A stretch of 64,000 nt of DNA, from the NCBI RefSeq assembly GCF_900112135.1, contig NZ_FOLC01000019.1:41431-105430 (forward strand). The letters run 5' to 3'. Shown piece after piece: positions 43,439 through 52,861 of the stretch (position 1 is the stretch's first letter; each line of letters begins with the position of its first letter). This DNA is from Collimonas sp. OK412. GTDB taxonomy: Bacteria; Pseudomonadota; Gammaproteobacteria; Burkholderiales; Burkholderiaceae_D. Under the pieces are notes generated by a model that saw only the letters and a program-made list of their open reading frames with translations, was not told where the DNA came from and searched no databases. Made by a program: the position numbers and the translations under genes.

Positions 43439-45850
43439 TCAGTTAATGATGAAGAACAGCGCTTTCTCAGGGTAGTTCAAGCCTTCGAGGCGAGCGTTCC
43501 AGTACGGCAGCATCAGGTTGGCGTGCGAGACGATCTGGCCGCGCGTGGTCCAGCGCTCCACCGGCGCCCGGTAATACACGCGCGCCTTGCCGATCGCCTT
43601 CAGGTAGTCCTGCTTCAGTTCGGTGTCGTAATCGTTCATGGGGGCACGCCCGAGGTTGAATTTGCTTTCCGGCCGCAGCGGCGTCTTGTCGACCGTCTGC
43701 TGCAGCGCCACCACGAACGACGGCCCCAGGTCCTTCAAGGCGTTGTCTTGCACTTCCTTGCTGGCCACAAACAGGTTGCTGGCCGCGCGGTCGCCCAGCT
43801 GGTAGTTGCCCATGTTGGCGCCGCGCATTTCCCACAGGCCGAAACGTTCCGCCGGCAACCCCATGTCGGCCGCCACCACGCCGCCCAGGCCGGGTTTCTG
43901 GAACAGCGTTTCGGTGCCGCGCGAGGTGCGCATGCTAAGGACATCGATCAAGTCGCCCAGGCCCAAAGCCTTGAGGATGAACTGGACAAAACCGCTGGGG
44001 GCGTCCAGCGGATCGTCGAACGCCGAGGTGGCGAGCGAAAAACCGCTGCCCAGCATATTCGAAATGGAAGTGGCGACATTGCCGCCCAGGCTCGACAGCT
44101 GCTGGAAATTCACTGCCTGCTGCGCCATCGCTGTCGCCACCGCCACTTCGGCGTCGGCGCTGCCGGGATTCGGCGCATTCAGCGCGGCGCCGGAAGCCGG
44201 CATGCCGGCCGGCGCGCCGCCCAGCACGCCGGTCAGGTTGCCGGCGTTGGCGTCCGGGAGATTTACCGCGGATTGGGATGAATTGGAGGAATTGACGCCG
44301 GCGCCGGCCGCATTGATTACCGGTTCCAGGGTCGCCATGGCGGCGTTGTTGAGCGTCTGGCTGGCGGTGGCAATCTGCGGCTGGCCCTTCATTGCGCGCT
44401 CGCCGGAGGACCCGGCGATATTCATGACGCCGCGCTCGTAGTATTTCTTGGCCGCGCCGGCGGACAGCGAGCCGCAGGCGCCGCTGATGCGCGGCGCATA
44501 GAGCTCGCCGCTGGGCAACGTGAAATACAGGCAATCGTCGATGCCGGTAGCCTCGCCCCAGAACGATTTCTTCCAGGACGAAGTGTCTTTCACCACGTCC
44601 ACGAACTTGGCCAGGTCTTCAGGCACTTCCTGGTTCTTGTCCAGGCCCTGGCGGCCGACCTTGGACATCGTCACCGCGCCGGCCATCGGGATGTGGATAT
44701 TGAACAGGTGCGGATTGATCTCCATGATGTCGATATTGCTCCAGGCATAGGTGCCGTCCTGCATCTGGATCATGCGGGTGCCGCCGGTGCGCTCGTACAG
44801 GCACATGATCGGGCTGACGATGAGGCCCACCGTGTTCATGAACGCTTCGATCACCGGGCCGATGACGTCCGCCGCAACGTTGCCTTGCAGCGCCGGCACG
44901 ATCTGTTCCAGGCCGTTGGCCGAGAGCCCTGTCAGGATGCCGTTGATGCCGCTCAGGTTGCAGCCGTCCACCGCCCACAGGCCGACCGCGTTAGGAAACA
45001 GGCGGCGGCCACCCATGGCGCTGGTGAGCTTGATCATGTCCTGCATCATCACCCGGTGCACCAGGTTGAAATCGGCGGTGCCGGTGCTGTCCGGCAGCTT
45101 GGTCTTCATCTCGGTGCTACCCATGAACTTGCGCGGCGGCTGGTGCAGCTTGATCATGCTGCCGAAGTCCACCACACTCTTGGCGACCTGGTACATGATG
45201 GTCTGCGGCACAAACTCGGCGCGCGGCGCATTGGCCGTCAGCAGTTCCTTTTGCATCGCGATCATGGCCGAGGTGGTGGTGGCCAGGTGCACCTGCTGCG
45301 AGGCGAAAATCGCGTAGTTGGTGAGCGAGGTGGTGGCGGTGCCGGCATTGGCCAGCACCTGGCTGGTGACGCGCACGCCGTCGACGATTTTTTCCCAGTA
45401 CTTGCCGAACGTGGAGACGGCGTTAAGAATGCCCGACATGCCGGCGCCGATATAGGGAATGAATTTGGTCAGCGCAGCGGTGGCCTTCATCACCTTGGTA
45501 TTGTTTTTCCAGTACTGGTCCGACATGGTCATGTTCGACCACATCGCCGTCATCTGGCCCACCGCCTGGTAGTTCGCGATCATGGCGCGGTTGGTGTAGG
45601 CCGTGTAGTTGAGGCCCTCCGCCGCGATATTGGCGGTGCTGTAGGCAATCGCATCCGCGGCGTTGACCAGGCGCCGCTTGTCGCTCGTCACCTGCGACAG
45701 GTTGTAGACGGAAAATATGCCGACGCACAGCACCGCCAGGAAAAAGATCCCGATCGGCAGTACCGCGCCGCGGCTGTATGTGTGGCTGGCGCGCTGCGGC
45801 AAGCGGCGGCGGCGGCCGGAATGAAAGCGCCTGGCCATGTCGTGTTTCAT
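43439..45850 (-). CDS. TadG-like membrane protein (Flp pilus assembly TadE/G family)
   Basis: 803 residues. The start has RASHTYSRGAVLPIGIFFLA, one transmembrane helix and VTSDKRRLVNAADAIAYSTAN, the DxRRxxNAADAAAL-type motif of TadG proteins. The remaining 700 residues form an exported domain with no recognised fold. The start at 45850 (MKHDMARRF) has GAGG nine bases upstream; the longer reading frame to 46123 is not supported. It is paired with the TadE-like gene. Its role without a Tad locus is unclear: perhaps assembly is done by a system encoded elsewhere. Confidence 0.75.
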   Translation of the reverse strand: MKHDMARRFHSGRRRRLPQRASHTYSRGAVLPIGIFFLAVLCVGIFSVYNLSQVTSDKRRLVNAADAIAYSTANIAAEGLNYTAYTNRAMIANYQAVGQMTAMWSNMTMSDQYWKNNTKVMKATAALTKFIPYIGAGMSGILNAVSTFGKYWEKIVDGVRVTSQVLANAGTATTSLTNYAIFASQQVHLATTTSAMIAMQKELLTANAPRAEFVPQTIMYQVAKSVVDFGSMIKLHQPPRKFMGSTEMKTKLPDSTGTADFNLVHRVMMQDMIKLTSAMGGRRLFPNAVGLWAVDGCNLSGINGILTGLSANGLEQIVPALQGNVAADVIGPVIEAFMNTVGLIVSPIMCLYERTGGTRMIQMQDGTYAWSNIDIMEINPHLFNIHIPMAGAVTMSKVGRQGLDKNQEVPEDLAKFVDVVKDTSSWKKSFWGEATGIDDCLYFTLPSGELYAPRISGACGSLSAGAAKKYYERGVMNIAGSSGERAMKGQPQIATASQTLNNAAMATLEPVINAAGAGVNSSNSSQSAVNLPDANAGNLTGVLGGAPAGMPASGAALNAPNPGSADAEVAVATAMAQQAVNFQQLSSLGGNVATSISNMLGSGFSLATSAFDDPLDAPSGFVQFILKALGLGDLIDVLSMRTSRGTETLFQKPGLGGVVAADMGLPAERFGLWEMRGANMGNYQLGDRAASNLFVASKEVQDNALKDLGPSFVVALQQTVDKTPLRPESKFNLGRAPMNDYDTELKQDYLKAIGKARVYYRAPVERWTTRGQIVSHANLMLPYWNARLEGLNYPEKALFFIIN

Positions 45851-46196
45851 CGAAATGGCCTCGACGCCGGCGCCGTGGCAAGCGCGCTGGACAAATAAGC
45901 TGGGCAAGAGTCGCCTGCGCAGGACACGCTGGATATCAGCATCATGTCGACACTCCGGATGGAATTTAAATTTGCGCGAATGAACGATGGATCCACCGTT
46001 CCTGGTAAGACGCGTTAAAAATCTTTCCGGATGGTAACTGCACTTTGTTACCGGATAATGACGCTGGCGAGAACCAGCCTGCGCGCCGGTTTGCGAACGC
46101 ACAGGTGCGCGCGTTCCAGTCAACCCAGGGTGAATCGCTTAAGGAAACTTAAAAGACTGCAGAACAGCAGTCGGGGTCATGCCGCATGCAATGCGC
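45851..46196. other. Intergenic region upstream of the TadG-like gene
   Basis: About 345 bases without a gene, between the TadG-like start and the YeeE-type stop. It should contain the promoter of the TadG/TadE pair. No clear repeat or operator was identified. Confidence 0.4.
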
Positions 46197-46622
46197 TTAT
46201 CTGGCCGCGCGCAAGCGTCTTTCGGCAATCTCGAACACGCCCATGCCGACCAGCATCGCCGCAACAAACACCAGCGCTTTGGTCTCGCCCATGCCAAGGT
46301 CTACCAGGACTGGTCCCGGGCAGAAGCCCGCAATCCCCCACCCCACCCCAAACAAGGCGCTGCCGATCACGAGGCGGCGGTCTATCTGGCGCGTGGCCGG
46401 CAGCTTCATCTCGGCGCCGAGCAAAGACGTGGTGCGTTTTTTTGCAAAAGAAAACGCCACCAGTCCCAGCGCGATGGCGCCAGCCATCACAAACGCCAGC
46501 GACGGGTCCCACGCGCCGCCGAGATCGAGGAAGCCAAGCACCTTGGCCGGATTCGCCATGCCGGAAACGATCAAACCCAATCCGAACACCAGGCCGGCAA
46601 GCAGCGATGTGATGATAAGCAT
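46197..46622 (-). CDS. YeeE/YedE (DUF6691) family transporter half, second gene
   Basis: A 141-residue membrane protein with four hydrophobic segments. It has the family's GLGLIVSGMANPAKVLGFLD opening and a cysteine in GIAGFCPGPVLVDLG. The family imports reduced sulfur compounds such as thiosulfate by relay of thiol cysteines. Start 46622 (MLIITSLL) has AAGGA eight bases upstream. It pairs with the gene ten bases before it; together the halves correspond to one full YeeE protein. Confidence 0.85.
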   Translation of the reverse strand: MLIITSLLAGLVFGLGLIVSGMANPAKVLGFLDLGGAWDPSLAFVMAGAIALGLVAFSFAKKRTTSLLGAEMKLPATRQIDRRLVIGSALFGVGWGIAGFCPGPVLVDLGMGETKALVFVAAMLVGMGVFEIAERRLRAAR

Positions 46623-46632
46623 GGTTTTTTCC

Positions 46633-47070
46633 TTAAACGGCAAACAGGTGGCGTATCGCATATACGGTGACGAACCCGCACCCCATGAAGACGGCGGTGG
46701 CTGCCAGCGAACGCGGCGACAGGCGCGACAGGCCGCAGACCCCGTGGCCGCTGGTGCAGCCGGAGCCGTAACGGGTGCCGACGCCGACCAGCAACCCCGC
46801 TATCGTCAAGGCGCCGTAGCCGGCGTCAATCCGCACGGCGGGCAATGCCGCAAACAAGCCATACGCCAGCGGCGAACCGATCAGCCCTAGCAAGAAGGCA
46901 GTGCGCCAGCCGATATCTCCGCGCGCCGGCCGCAGCAGCCCGCCCAGGATGCCGCTGATGCCTGCAATGCGGCCGTTCAGCAGTACGAACATCGCTGCGG
47001 CGAGGCCGATCAGCAAGCCGCCAAGCAAGGCTGGCCATGGGGTAAACGCGCCCCAGTCGATAGACATCAT
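46633..47070 (-). CDS. YeeE/YedE family transporter half, first gene
   Basis: A 145-residue membrane protein with four to five hydrophobic segments. [15 protein letters not shown] and [17 protein letters not shown] are the hallmarks; the two cysteines of the latter motif are those that handle the thiol in the family. ATG 47070 or 47067 follows AAGGG. Often a persulfide dioxygenase or an ArsR regulator is adjacent, but none is seen here. Confidence 0.87.
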   Translation of the reverse strand: MMSIDWGAFTPWPALLGGLLIGLAAAMFVLLNGRIAGISGILGGLLRPARGDIGWRTAFLLGLIGSPLAYGLFAALPAVRIDAGYGALTIAGLLVGVGTRYGSGCTSGHGVCGLSRLSPRSLAATAVFMGCGFVTVYAIRHLFAV

Positions 47071-47202
47071 ATTTCCCTTGAAGATGAATGTTTGGCCCGG
47101 TTCTTGCTCAGTTATTTTACCAAGCCGTTGATGAAGCTTGCCTATTTTCGCACGGTTGATGCCGCGCCCGATTCCGCAACATCCCTTTCAAAAAGGCGGT
47201 CC

Positions 47203-47763
47203 ATGAAATTTTTCGCTATCTTCTGCAGCGGCCTGCTGCTGACCGGCGCCTGCCGGGCCGACAGTCCAGCCATCCCGGACAAGAACGAGGTCATCAAGCT
47301 GCTGCAGCTGGAACATCATTTCGAAGGCGGCTATTTCCGGCAAACCTTCAAAGCCGACCAGCGCGACAAGATCAGCACCGCGCGCGGCCCGCGCAGCACG
47401 CTGACCACGATCTACTACATGCTGACGGACGACACGCCGGTAGACCATTTCCATACCAAAAGCTCCGACGGCATAGAGTATTACCACATGGGTGCGCCCA
47501 TCACCTACCACCTGATCTACCCTGACGGCCGCTACGAGGCGGTAGTGGTCGGGCCGGATATCCGGCATGGCCAGCAATTGCAGCTGGCCGTCAAGGGCGG
47601 GACCTGGAAAGCGGCGGAGCTGACCAAGGGCCAGTACGGCCTGGTCAGCGAGGCGGTCGCGCCCGGATGGGAGATGGAGGACATGGTGACGCTGACGCGG
47701 GAAGAATTGCTTAAGCTGTTCCCGCAGCATAAAGATGTGATCATCAGGCTCACGCGGCCTTGA
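47203..47763 (+). CDS. DUF985 cupin family protein with signal peptide
   Basis: A 186-residue protein. After a signal-like start (MKFFAIFCSGLLLTGACRA) comes the DUF985/cupin_5 domain: LLQLEHHFEGGYFRQTFKAD, STLTTIYYMLTDDTPVDHFH, GIEYYHMGAPITYHLI and VAPGWEMEDMVTLTREELL. Cupin metal ligands would be in HFHTKSSDGIEYYHMG. Most DUF985 proteins are cytoplasmic, so export is unusual. The start is 47203 because the upstream part of the frame lacks homology. The function is unknown. Confidence 0.82.
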   Translation: MKFFAIFCSGLLLTGACRADSPAIPDKNEVIKLLQLEHHFEGGYFRQTFKADQRDKISTARGPRSTLTTIYYMLTDDTPVDHFHTKSSDGIEYYHMGAPITYHLIYPDGRYEAVVVGPDIRHGQQLQLAVKGGTWKAAELTKGQYGLVSEAVAPGWEMEDMVTLTREELLKLFPQHKDVIIRLTRP

Positions 47764-47842
47764 ATGCGGAAATCCTGGACTGGCACGATGTAAGCTCGTC
47801 CAAGGAAGGCAAAATCAATTTTCCGCATAAAGGACAAACGGC

Positions 47843-47943
47843 ATGGACAAGCAATTCGAAGACGGCCTGGAAATACGCAAGCAGGTAATGGGCGAGGAAT
47901 TCGGGGCGAGGAATTCGTGGCCAAGGCTTTCGCCGGCGCCTAA
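47843..47943 (+). pseudogene. Decayed pcaC (4-carboxymuconolactone decarboxylase) N-terminal remnant
   Basis: ATG 47843, with AGGA nine bases upstream, begins MDKQFEDGLEIRKQVMGEEF, which matches the N-terminus of PcaC. A perfect 14-base tandem duplication (GGGCGAGGAATTCG) then shifts the frame; skipping it gives GEEFVAKAFAGA-stop. Nothing of the remaining hundred residues is left. It is a short gene relic. Confidence 0.7.
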
Positions 47944-48040
47944 AGCATATATTTATTCCATATATAGTTGTTCAAAATGATTCGTTCTTTCTTGGCATAT
48001 ACCTACTATATATTCGCGGCTAATGGAAAGAGAGCCGCGC

Positions 48041-49012
48041 ATGTACTTTTTACCTTACGACCCTGCATTCCATTTCCTCGGCCAAGCCGTCCCGCCGGCC
48101 GCCACCGCTGCCCGGGACGATGAAAAGACGCCGCCGGCCGCGGCATGGCGATTCCGCCTGGAATTGCCTACCTGGGGACTGATTGCCGTGATCTACGGCG
48201 GCTGGCTGGCGACCGTGCTGCATTGGCGTGAAGTGGGTCCATGGCTCGGCACGCCCTTGCTGATCGGACTGAGCGCCTGGTACATGTCGCTGCAGCACGA
48301 GCTGATACACGGCCATCCGACCCGCCACGCCCGCTTCAACGCCCTGTTCGGCCAGTTGCCGCTGGCGGTGTGGTATCCCTACGCGCTATACCGCGACAGC
48401 CATCTTGCCCATCATCGCGATGAAAAGGACCTGACGCTGCCGGGCGCCGACCCGGAAACCTACTATGCAGCGCTTAAGGGCGGCGGCCGGCTGGGACGGT
48501 CCTTGCGCCGCTTCCGCAATACATCCGGCGGCCGCTTGCTGGCAGGGCCGGCGCTGGTGTGGTCGCAGACGGTCCATGCCGCATGGCGGCAGCGCGACCG
48601 CAAAACCATTGTTACCTGGGCCTGGCACCTGTGGCTGCTGGCAATGCTGCTGCTTTTCCTGCATCGCGCCGGCATATCCCCCTGGTTCTACCTGTTTGCC
48701 GTCGCTTATCCGGCCCTGAGCCTGACCATGGTGCGTTCTTTCTACGAACATCGGGCGGTCGAAGCCGCACATGGACGCTCGGTGATCAACGAGGCTGCAT
48801 GGCCCTGGCGCCTGCTGTTCCTGAATTTGAATTACCATCTTGTACATCACTTGCATCCCGGACTGCCATGGTTCCATCTACGACAAGCCTATCTGGCCCA
48901 GCGCGAGACCTACCAGGAACGCAGCGACGGTTTTGTCGAGCACGGCTACCTGCCGCTGCTGTGGCGCCATCGCAGCACACCGGTGATTGCCGATATCCAT
49001 CCATTTGCCTGA
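48041..49012 (+). CDS. Membrane fatty acid desaturase
   Basis: 323 residues, an integral-membrane di-iron desaturase/hydroxylase. Histidine boxes: HELIHGHP, HLAHHRDEKD and the C-terminal HLVHHLHPGLPW; four to five hydrophobic helices lie between them. ATG 48041 (MYFLPYDP) has a GGAAAGAGAG stretch upstream, while ATG 48023 lacks a binding site. The substrate class (acyl lipid, carotenoid or alkane) is not evident. It stands just before the osmoprotectant operon, but with its own start region. Confidence 0.85.
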   Translation: MYFLPYDPAFHFLGQAVPPAATAARDDEKTPPAAAWRFRLELPTWGLIAVIYGGWLATVLHWREVGPWLGTPLLIGLSAWYMSLQHELIHGHPTRHARFNALFGQLPLAVWYPYALYRDSHLAHHRDEKDLTLPGADPETYYAALKGGGRLGRSLRRFRNTSGGRLLAGPALVWSQTVHAAWRQRDRKTIVTWAWHLWLLAMLLLFLHRAGISPWFYLFAVAYPALSLTMVRSFYEHRAVEAAHGRSVINEAAWPWRLLFLNLNYHLVHHLHPGLPWFHLRQAYLAQRETYQERSDGFVEHGYLPLLWRHRSTPVIADIHPFA

Positions 49013-49043
49013 ACCGGCATCGCTATCTTCTAACGGAGTCGAC

Positions 49044-49973
49044 ATGAGTCTGTACACCCGCCTGCTGGCCGCTGCCTTGGCCACTTCTTTGGCTGCCGCC
49101 CTCTTTTCTCCTTATGCCCAGGCTGCCGAACCGGTCCGGGTCAGTTCCAAGATCGATACCGAAGGCGCGCTGCTGGGCAACCTGATCCAGCTGGTGCTGG
49201 AGGCCAACGGCATCAAGACTGTCAACCGCCTGCAGCTGGGAACCACCAAGGTGGTGCGCGGCGCCCTGATCTCGGGCGACGTCGACATCTATCCCGAATA
49301 CACCGGCAACGGTGCGTTCTTCTTTTCCGATGAAAAGAACCCGGCCTGGAAAAACGCCGAGAGCGGCTACCAGCTGGTGAAGAAACTCGATCTCGATAAA
49401 AACAAGCTGACGTGGCTGACGCCGTCTCCCGCCAACAATACCTGGCTGATCGCAGTGCGCAAGGAGGTGGCGCAGGCCAACAAGCTCAAAACCCTGGCCG
49501 ACCTGGGCCGCTGGATCGGCCAGGGCGGGCATTTCAAGCTGGCGGCGTCGGCTGAATTCATCGAGCGCCCGGATGCCTTGCCCGCCTTTGAAAACACCTA
49601 CGGATTCAAATTGAAACAAGACCAGCTGCTGACCCTGGCCGGCGGCGATACGGCGGCAACGATCAAGGCTGCCGCCGAGCAGACTTCCGGCGTCAACGCG
49701 GCGATGGTGTACGGCACCGACGGCTCGCTGGCGGCGCTGGGGCTGGTGGCGCTGGAGGATATCAAGTCGGTACAGCCGGTCTACGCGCCGACAGCGGTGA
49801 TCCGCAGCGAGGCGCTGGCGAAGTACCCCAGGATTGCCGACCTGCTGAAACCTGTGTTCCTGTCGCTGGATAGCCCGACGCTGCAAAAACTCAACGCCGG
49901 CATCGCCATCGAAGGACGCGACGGCCGCAAGGTCGCCGGCGATTACCTGCGCAGCAAAGGCTTTATCAAATGA
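49044..49973 (+). CDS. osmF: Osmoprotectant ABC transporter substrate-binding protein (OsmF-type)
   Basis: 309 residues with signal peptide (LLAAALATSLAAALFSPYAQA). It is an OpuAC-type glycine-betaine/choline-binding protein: VSSKIDTEGALLGNLIQLVL, TTKVVRGALISGDVDIYPEY with YTGNGAFFF, the loop that contacts the quaternary amine. Start 49044 has GGAG six bases upstream. It overlaps the permease gene by four bases (ATGA). Order and type of the next three genes equal E. coli yehZYXW. Confidence 0.9.
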   Translation: MSLYTRLLAAALATSLAAALFSPYAQAAEPVRVSSKIDTEGALLGNLIQLVLEANGIKTVNRLQLGTTKVVRGALISGDVDIYPEYTGNGAFFFSDEKNPAWKNAESGYQLVKKLDLDKNKLTWLTPSPANNTWLIAVRKEVAQANKLKTLADLGRWIGQGGHFKLAASAEFIERPDALPAFENTYGFKLKQDQLLTLAGGDTAATIKAAAEQTSGVNAAMVYGTDGSLAALGLVALEDIKSVQPVYAPTAVIRSEALAKYPRIADLLKPVFLSLDSPTLQKLNAGIAIEGRDGRKVAGDYLRSKGFIK

Positions 49974-51175
49974 CCATGGCGCGTCTGGCCGACCAGCCAT
50001 GGCGAGTGGGCAACAACGCGCTGCAAGCCCGCAAGCTGCACAATCCGGTGCACCTGCTGCTGGTGATCGTCGCGATCGTCGCCGCTACCAACCTGCCCTT
50101 GCTGACCTATGCGCCCAATCGGCTGCTCAGCGGCCAAGGCATCCTGCTGAGCCAGCTGGCCGCGCGTTACTGGCTGCTGGCGCTGCCGGCCCTGCCGCTG
50201 CTGGCGGCGCCCTGGCTGCGGCCGTCCCGTTTCAGCTGCATTGTCCTGCTGCTCGCGGCGGCAGGGTTGAGCGGCGGCCTGCTGGCCTTGGCCGGACACG
50301 AAGCCCAGCTGCGCAGCGGCGACGCCGATTCGCTGGCGCGCATCTCGTTCGGCGGCGCGTTCTGGCTGTTGCTGCTGACCGCCTGGCTGCAACTGGCGGA
50401 GGCGCTGCGCGGCCTAGCCCTGGCTTTGCCGGCGCGGGTTGCGGTGATACTGGCAGCCTTGGCGCCGATCGTGGCGCTGATCGTTTCGGGATACCTGGAT
50501 AGCCTGTCGCTGCTGAAGGAATACCAGAATCACCAGGATGCCTTTAACCTGGCGCTGCTGCGCCATCTGCAGCTGGTCGTGTTTTCGGTATTGCCCGCGG
50601 TGCTGGTCGGCGCGTTGCTGGGCGCCCTATCCTTCCGCAGCCGGCGGGCGCGCAAGCTGCTGTTCCCGGTGCTGAACGTGATCCAGACGATCCCCTCGAT
50701 TGCACTGTTCGGTTTGCTGATCGGTCCGCTGGCGTTGCTGGGCAGCCTGTTCCCGCAGTCCGGGATCGGCGGCGTCGGCCTGCCGCCGGCATTGCTGGCA
50801 CTGAGCCTGTATTCGCTGCTGCCGATGGCCCACGGCACCCTGGCAGGACTGGAACAGGTGCCGGCCGACGTCCGCGAAGCAGCTAGCGGCATTGGTATGT
50901 CGCCCTGGCAGATATTCTTCCACGTCGAATTGCCGCTGGCGCTGCCGGTGTTCCTGACCAGCGTCCGCGTCACCACCGTGCAGGCGGTTGGGCTGGCGGT
51001 GGTGGCGGCCTTGATCGGCGCCGGCGGTTTCGGCGTCCTCATGTTCCAGGGCATGTCGAGCAGCGCGCTGGACCTGGTGCTGCTGGGCGTGATCCCGGTG
51101 ATCCTGCTGGCCATCGGCGTCGATACGCTGTTCAAGGTAGCGATCGTTCTCTTGCGGAGGCAAAACCATGATTGA
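49970..51175 (+). CDS. yehY: Osmoprotectant ABC transporter permease (YehY-type)
   Basis: 401 residues. The first 190 residues hold four to five extra hydrophobic helices, then the OpuC-type permease domain with the EAA loop (ADVREAASGIGMSPWQIFFHVELP, shown in shortened form by EAASGIGMSPWQIFFHVELP). Length and two-part design match YehY. ATG 49970 overlaps the binding-protein stop; 49976 is an alternative. It overlaps the ATPase gene by eight bases. Confidence 0.9.
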   Translation: MTMARLADQPWRVGNNALQARKLHNPVHLLLVIVAIVAATNLPLLTYAPNRLLSGQGILLSQLAARYWLLALPALPLLAAPWLRPSRFSCIVLLLAAAGLSGGLLALAGHEAQLRSGDADSLARISFGGAFWLLLLTAWLQLAEALRGLALALPARVAVILAALAPIVALIVSGYLDSLSLLKEYQNHQDAFNLALLRHLQLVVFSVLPAVLVGALLGALSFRSRRARKLLFPVLNVIQTIPSIALFGLLIGPLALLGSLFPQSGIGGVGLPPALLALSLYSLLPMAHGTLAGLEQVPADVREAASGIGMSPWQIFFHVELPLALPVFLTSVRVTTVQAVGLAVVAALIGAGGFGVLMFQGMSSSALDLVLLGVIPVILLAIGVDTLFKVAIVLLRRQNHD

Positions 51176-52100
51176 AATCAGCGAAGTCAGCAAATCGTTC
51201 AACGGCTGGCAAGCGGTCAGCGAGCTGTCCCTGACGATCAAGGACGGCCAATTCGTGGTCCTGATCGGCACTTCCGGCTCCGGCAAGTCGACCATGCTGA
51301 AGCTGCTGAACCGCTTGCTGGAACCGGATAGCGGCAGCATCAGGCTGAACGGCAAGCCGATCGTCGAGCACTCGCCGGAGCAATTGCGGCGCCGCATCGG
51401 CTATGCGATCCAGTCGGTCGGCCTGTTTCCGCACTGGACGGTGGAGCAGAACATCAGCGCCGTGCCGGTCCTGCTGAAATGGCCAAAGGCCAAGATCCAT
51501 GAGCGCGTCAGCGAACTGCTGGAGCTGTTGCACCTGCCTCCTGAAAAATTCCGCCGCCGTTATCCCGACCAGCTGTCGGGCGGCCAGCAGCAACGGGTAG
51601 GCGTCGCGCGCGCGCTGGCGGCCGATCCCGACGTGCTGCTGATGGACGAACCTTTCGGTGCGCTGGATCCGGTCACCCGCGCCAGCCTGCAGCAGGAACT
51701 GGCCAATATCCACAAGCTGTCCGGCAAGACCATCGTGCTGGTGACGCATGACATCGACGAAGCGCTGGCGCTGGGCGAACGCATCGTGCTGATGGATCAC
51801 GGACGCATCGTGCAGCAAGGCACGCCGCGCGAATTCCTACTGTCGCCGGAAAATGAATTCGTGCGCGGATTTGTCGGCCAGAGCGATGTCGGCATCCGCC
51901 TGCTCGGACTGGACAAGATCGCCGGCCGGGTCCGCAGCGAAGCGGCGATACCCGGTGAGCCGATTTCCAGCAGCAGCACCCTGCGCGAAGCCTTGTCCGC
52001 TTTCATCACGCGCAAGGCGCATAGTCTGCCGGTGGTCGACGAGCGCGGCCAGGCTGCCGGCGTGCTGCATTTCTCCGATTTGCTGGAGGCGGCGCGATGA
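51168..52100 (+). CDS. yehX: Osmoprotectant ABC transporter ATP-binding protein with CBS-like tail (YehX-type)
   Basis: 310 residues. Walker [10 protein letters not shown] near residue 38, Q-loop [13 protein letters not shown], signature [15 protein letters not shown], Walker [14 protein letters not shown] and the switch VTHDIDEAL are all intact. The last 60 residues ([20 protein letters not shown]) are one CBS-like domain, which in relatives senses ionic strength. It is coupled by overlaps to both permease genes. Confidence 0.93.
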   Translation: MIEISEVSKSFNGWQAVSELSLTIKDGQFVVLIGTSGSGKSTMLKLLNRLLEPDSGSIRLNGKPIVEHSPEQLRRRIGYAIQSVGLFPHWTVEQNISAVPVLLKWPKAKIHERVSELLELLHLPPEKFRRRYPDQLSGGQQQRVGVARALAADPDVLLMDEPFGALDPVTRASLQQELANIHKLSGKTIVLVTHDIDEALALGERIVLMDHGRIVQQGTPREFLLSPENEFVRGFVGQSDVGIRLLGLDKIAGRVRSEAAIPGEPISSSSTLREALSAFITRKAHSLPVVDERGQAAGVLHFSDLLEAAR

Positions 52101-52861
52101 AGCGGCTCTACCGCTATCGCTGGCTCGCTGCCAGCAGCCTTTTGCTGCTGGGCTTCACCTTTGGCATGCCGTTGACGGCGCCGCTGTTCGCCAGCGCCTT
52201 CCCGCAGCTGGCGCGCCCCATGTACCTGCAAGACGCATTCACCACGCTGGTGCTAGCGCACCTGAGCATCGTGCTGCTGTCGGGCGCCATCGCGGTGCTG
52301 GGCGGCGTGGCGGCCGGCCTGCTGGTCACCCGGCCGACGGGACGGCCGTTCCGCTCTTCACTTGAAACGGTGTTGGCGATCAGCCAGTCGTTTCCTCCGG
52401 TGGCGGTGCTGGCGGTGGCGGTGCCGCTGATCGGTTTCGGCGAAACGCCGGCCCTGATCGCACTGGTCATGTACGGCGTGCTGCCGGTAGCGCAAGGCGC
52501 GATGACCGGATTGTCTTCGATCTCGCCGGCGATCCTGGAAATTGCGCGCGGCATCGGCATGAACCGCTGGCAGATCCTGTACCGGGTGGAGCTGCCGCTG
52601 GCGGCGCCGGTGATACTGGCGGGCGTGCGCACCTCGGTGGTGATCAATATCGGCACGGCGGCGATCGCCTCCACCGTCGGCGCCAAGACGCTGGGGTTGC
52701 CGATCATCGTCGGCCTGAGCGGCTTCAACACTGCCTATGTGATCCAGGGCGCGCTGCTGGTGGCATTGCTGGCCATCGTGGCCGACCAGCTGTTCGACCT
52801 GTTGGGGCAGCGCTGGACGCCGCAGGCAGACTCCGCATTGCGCGGCGGAGGCAGTGCATGA
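52097..52861 (+). CDS. yehW: Osmoprotectant ABC transporter permease (YehW-type)
   Basis: 254 residues with about six membrane helices. The EAA-type loop is [20 protein letters not shown] and the C-terminal [20 protein letters not shown] is conserved. It overlaps the ATPase gene and the next gene by four bases each, so the five genes are one operon. It forms the heterodimeric channel with the YehY-type permease. Confidence 0.92.
   Translation: MKRLYRYRWLAASSLLLLGFTFGMPLTAPLFASAFPQLARPMYLQDAFTTLVLAHLSIVLLSGAIAVLGGVAAGLLVTRPTGRPFRSSLETVLAISQSFPPVAVLAVAVPLIGFGETPALIALVMYGVLPVAQGAMTGLSSISPAILEIARGIGMNRWQILYRVELPLAAPVILAGVRTSVVINIGTAAIASTVGAKTLGLPIIVGLSGFNTAYVIQGALLVALLAIVADQLFDLLGQRWTPQADSALRGGGSA

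Noticed and set aside
44693..45898. Long plus-strand open frame of 401 codons
   Set aside because: It lies wholly opposite the TadG-like gene, has a His/Arg/Val-rich shadow composition and no family; a GC-rich mirror frame.
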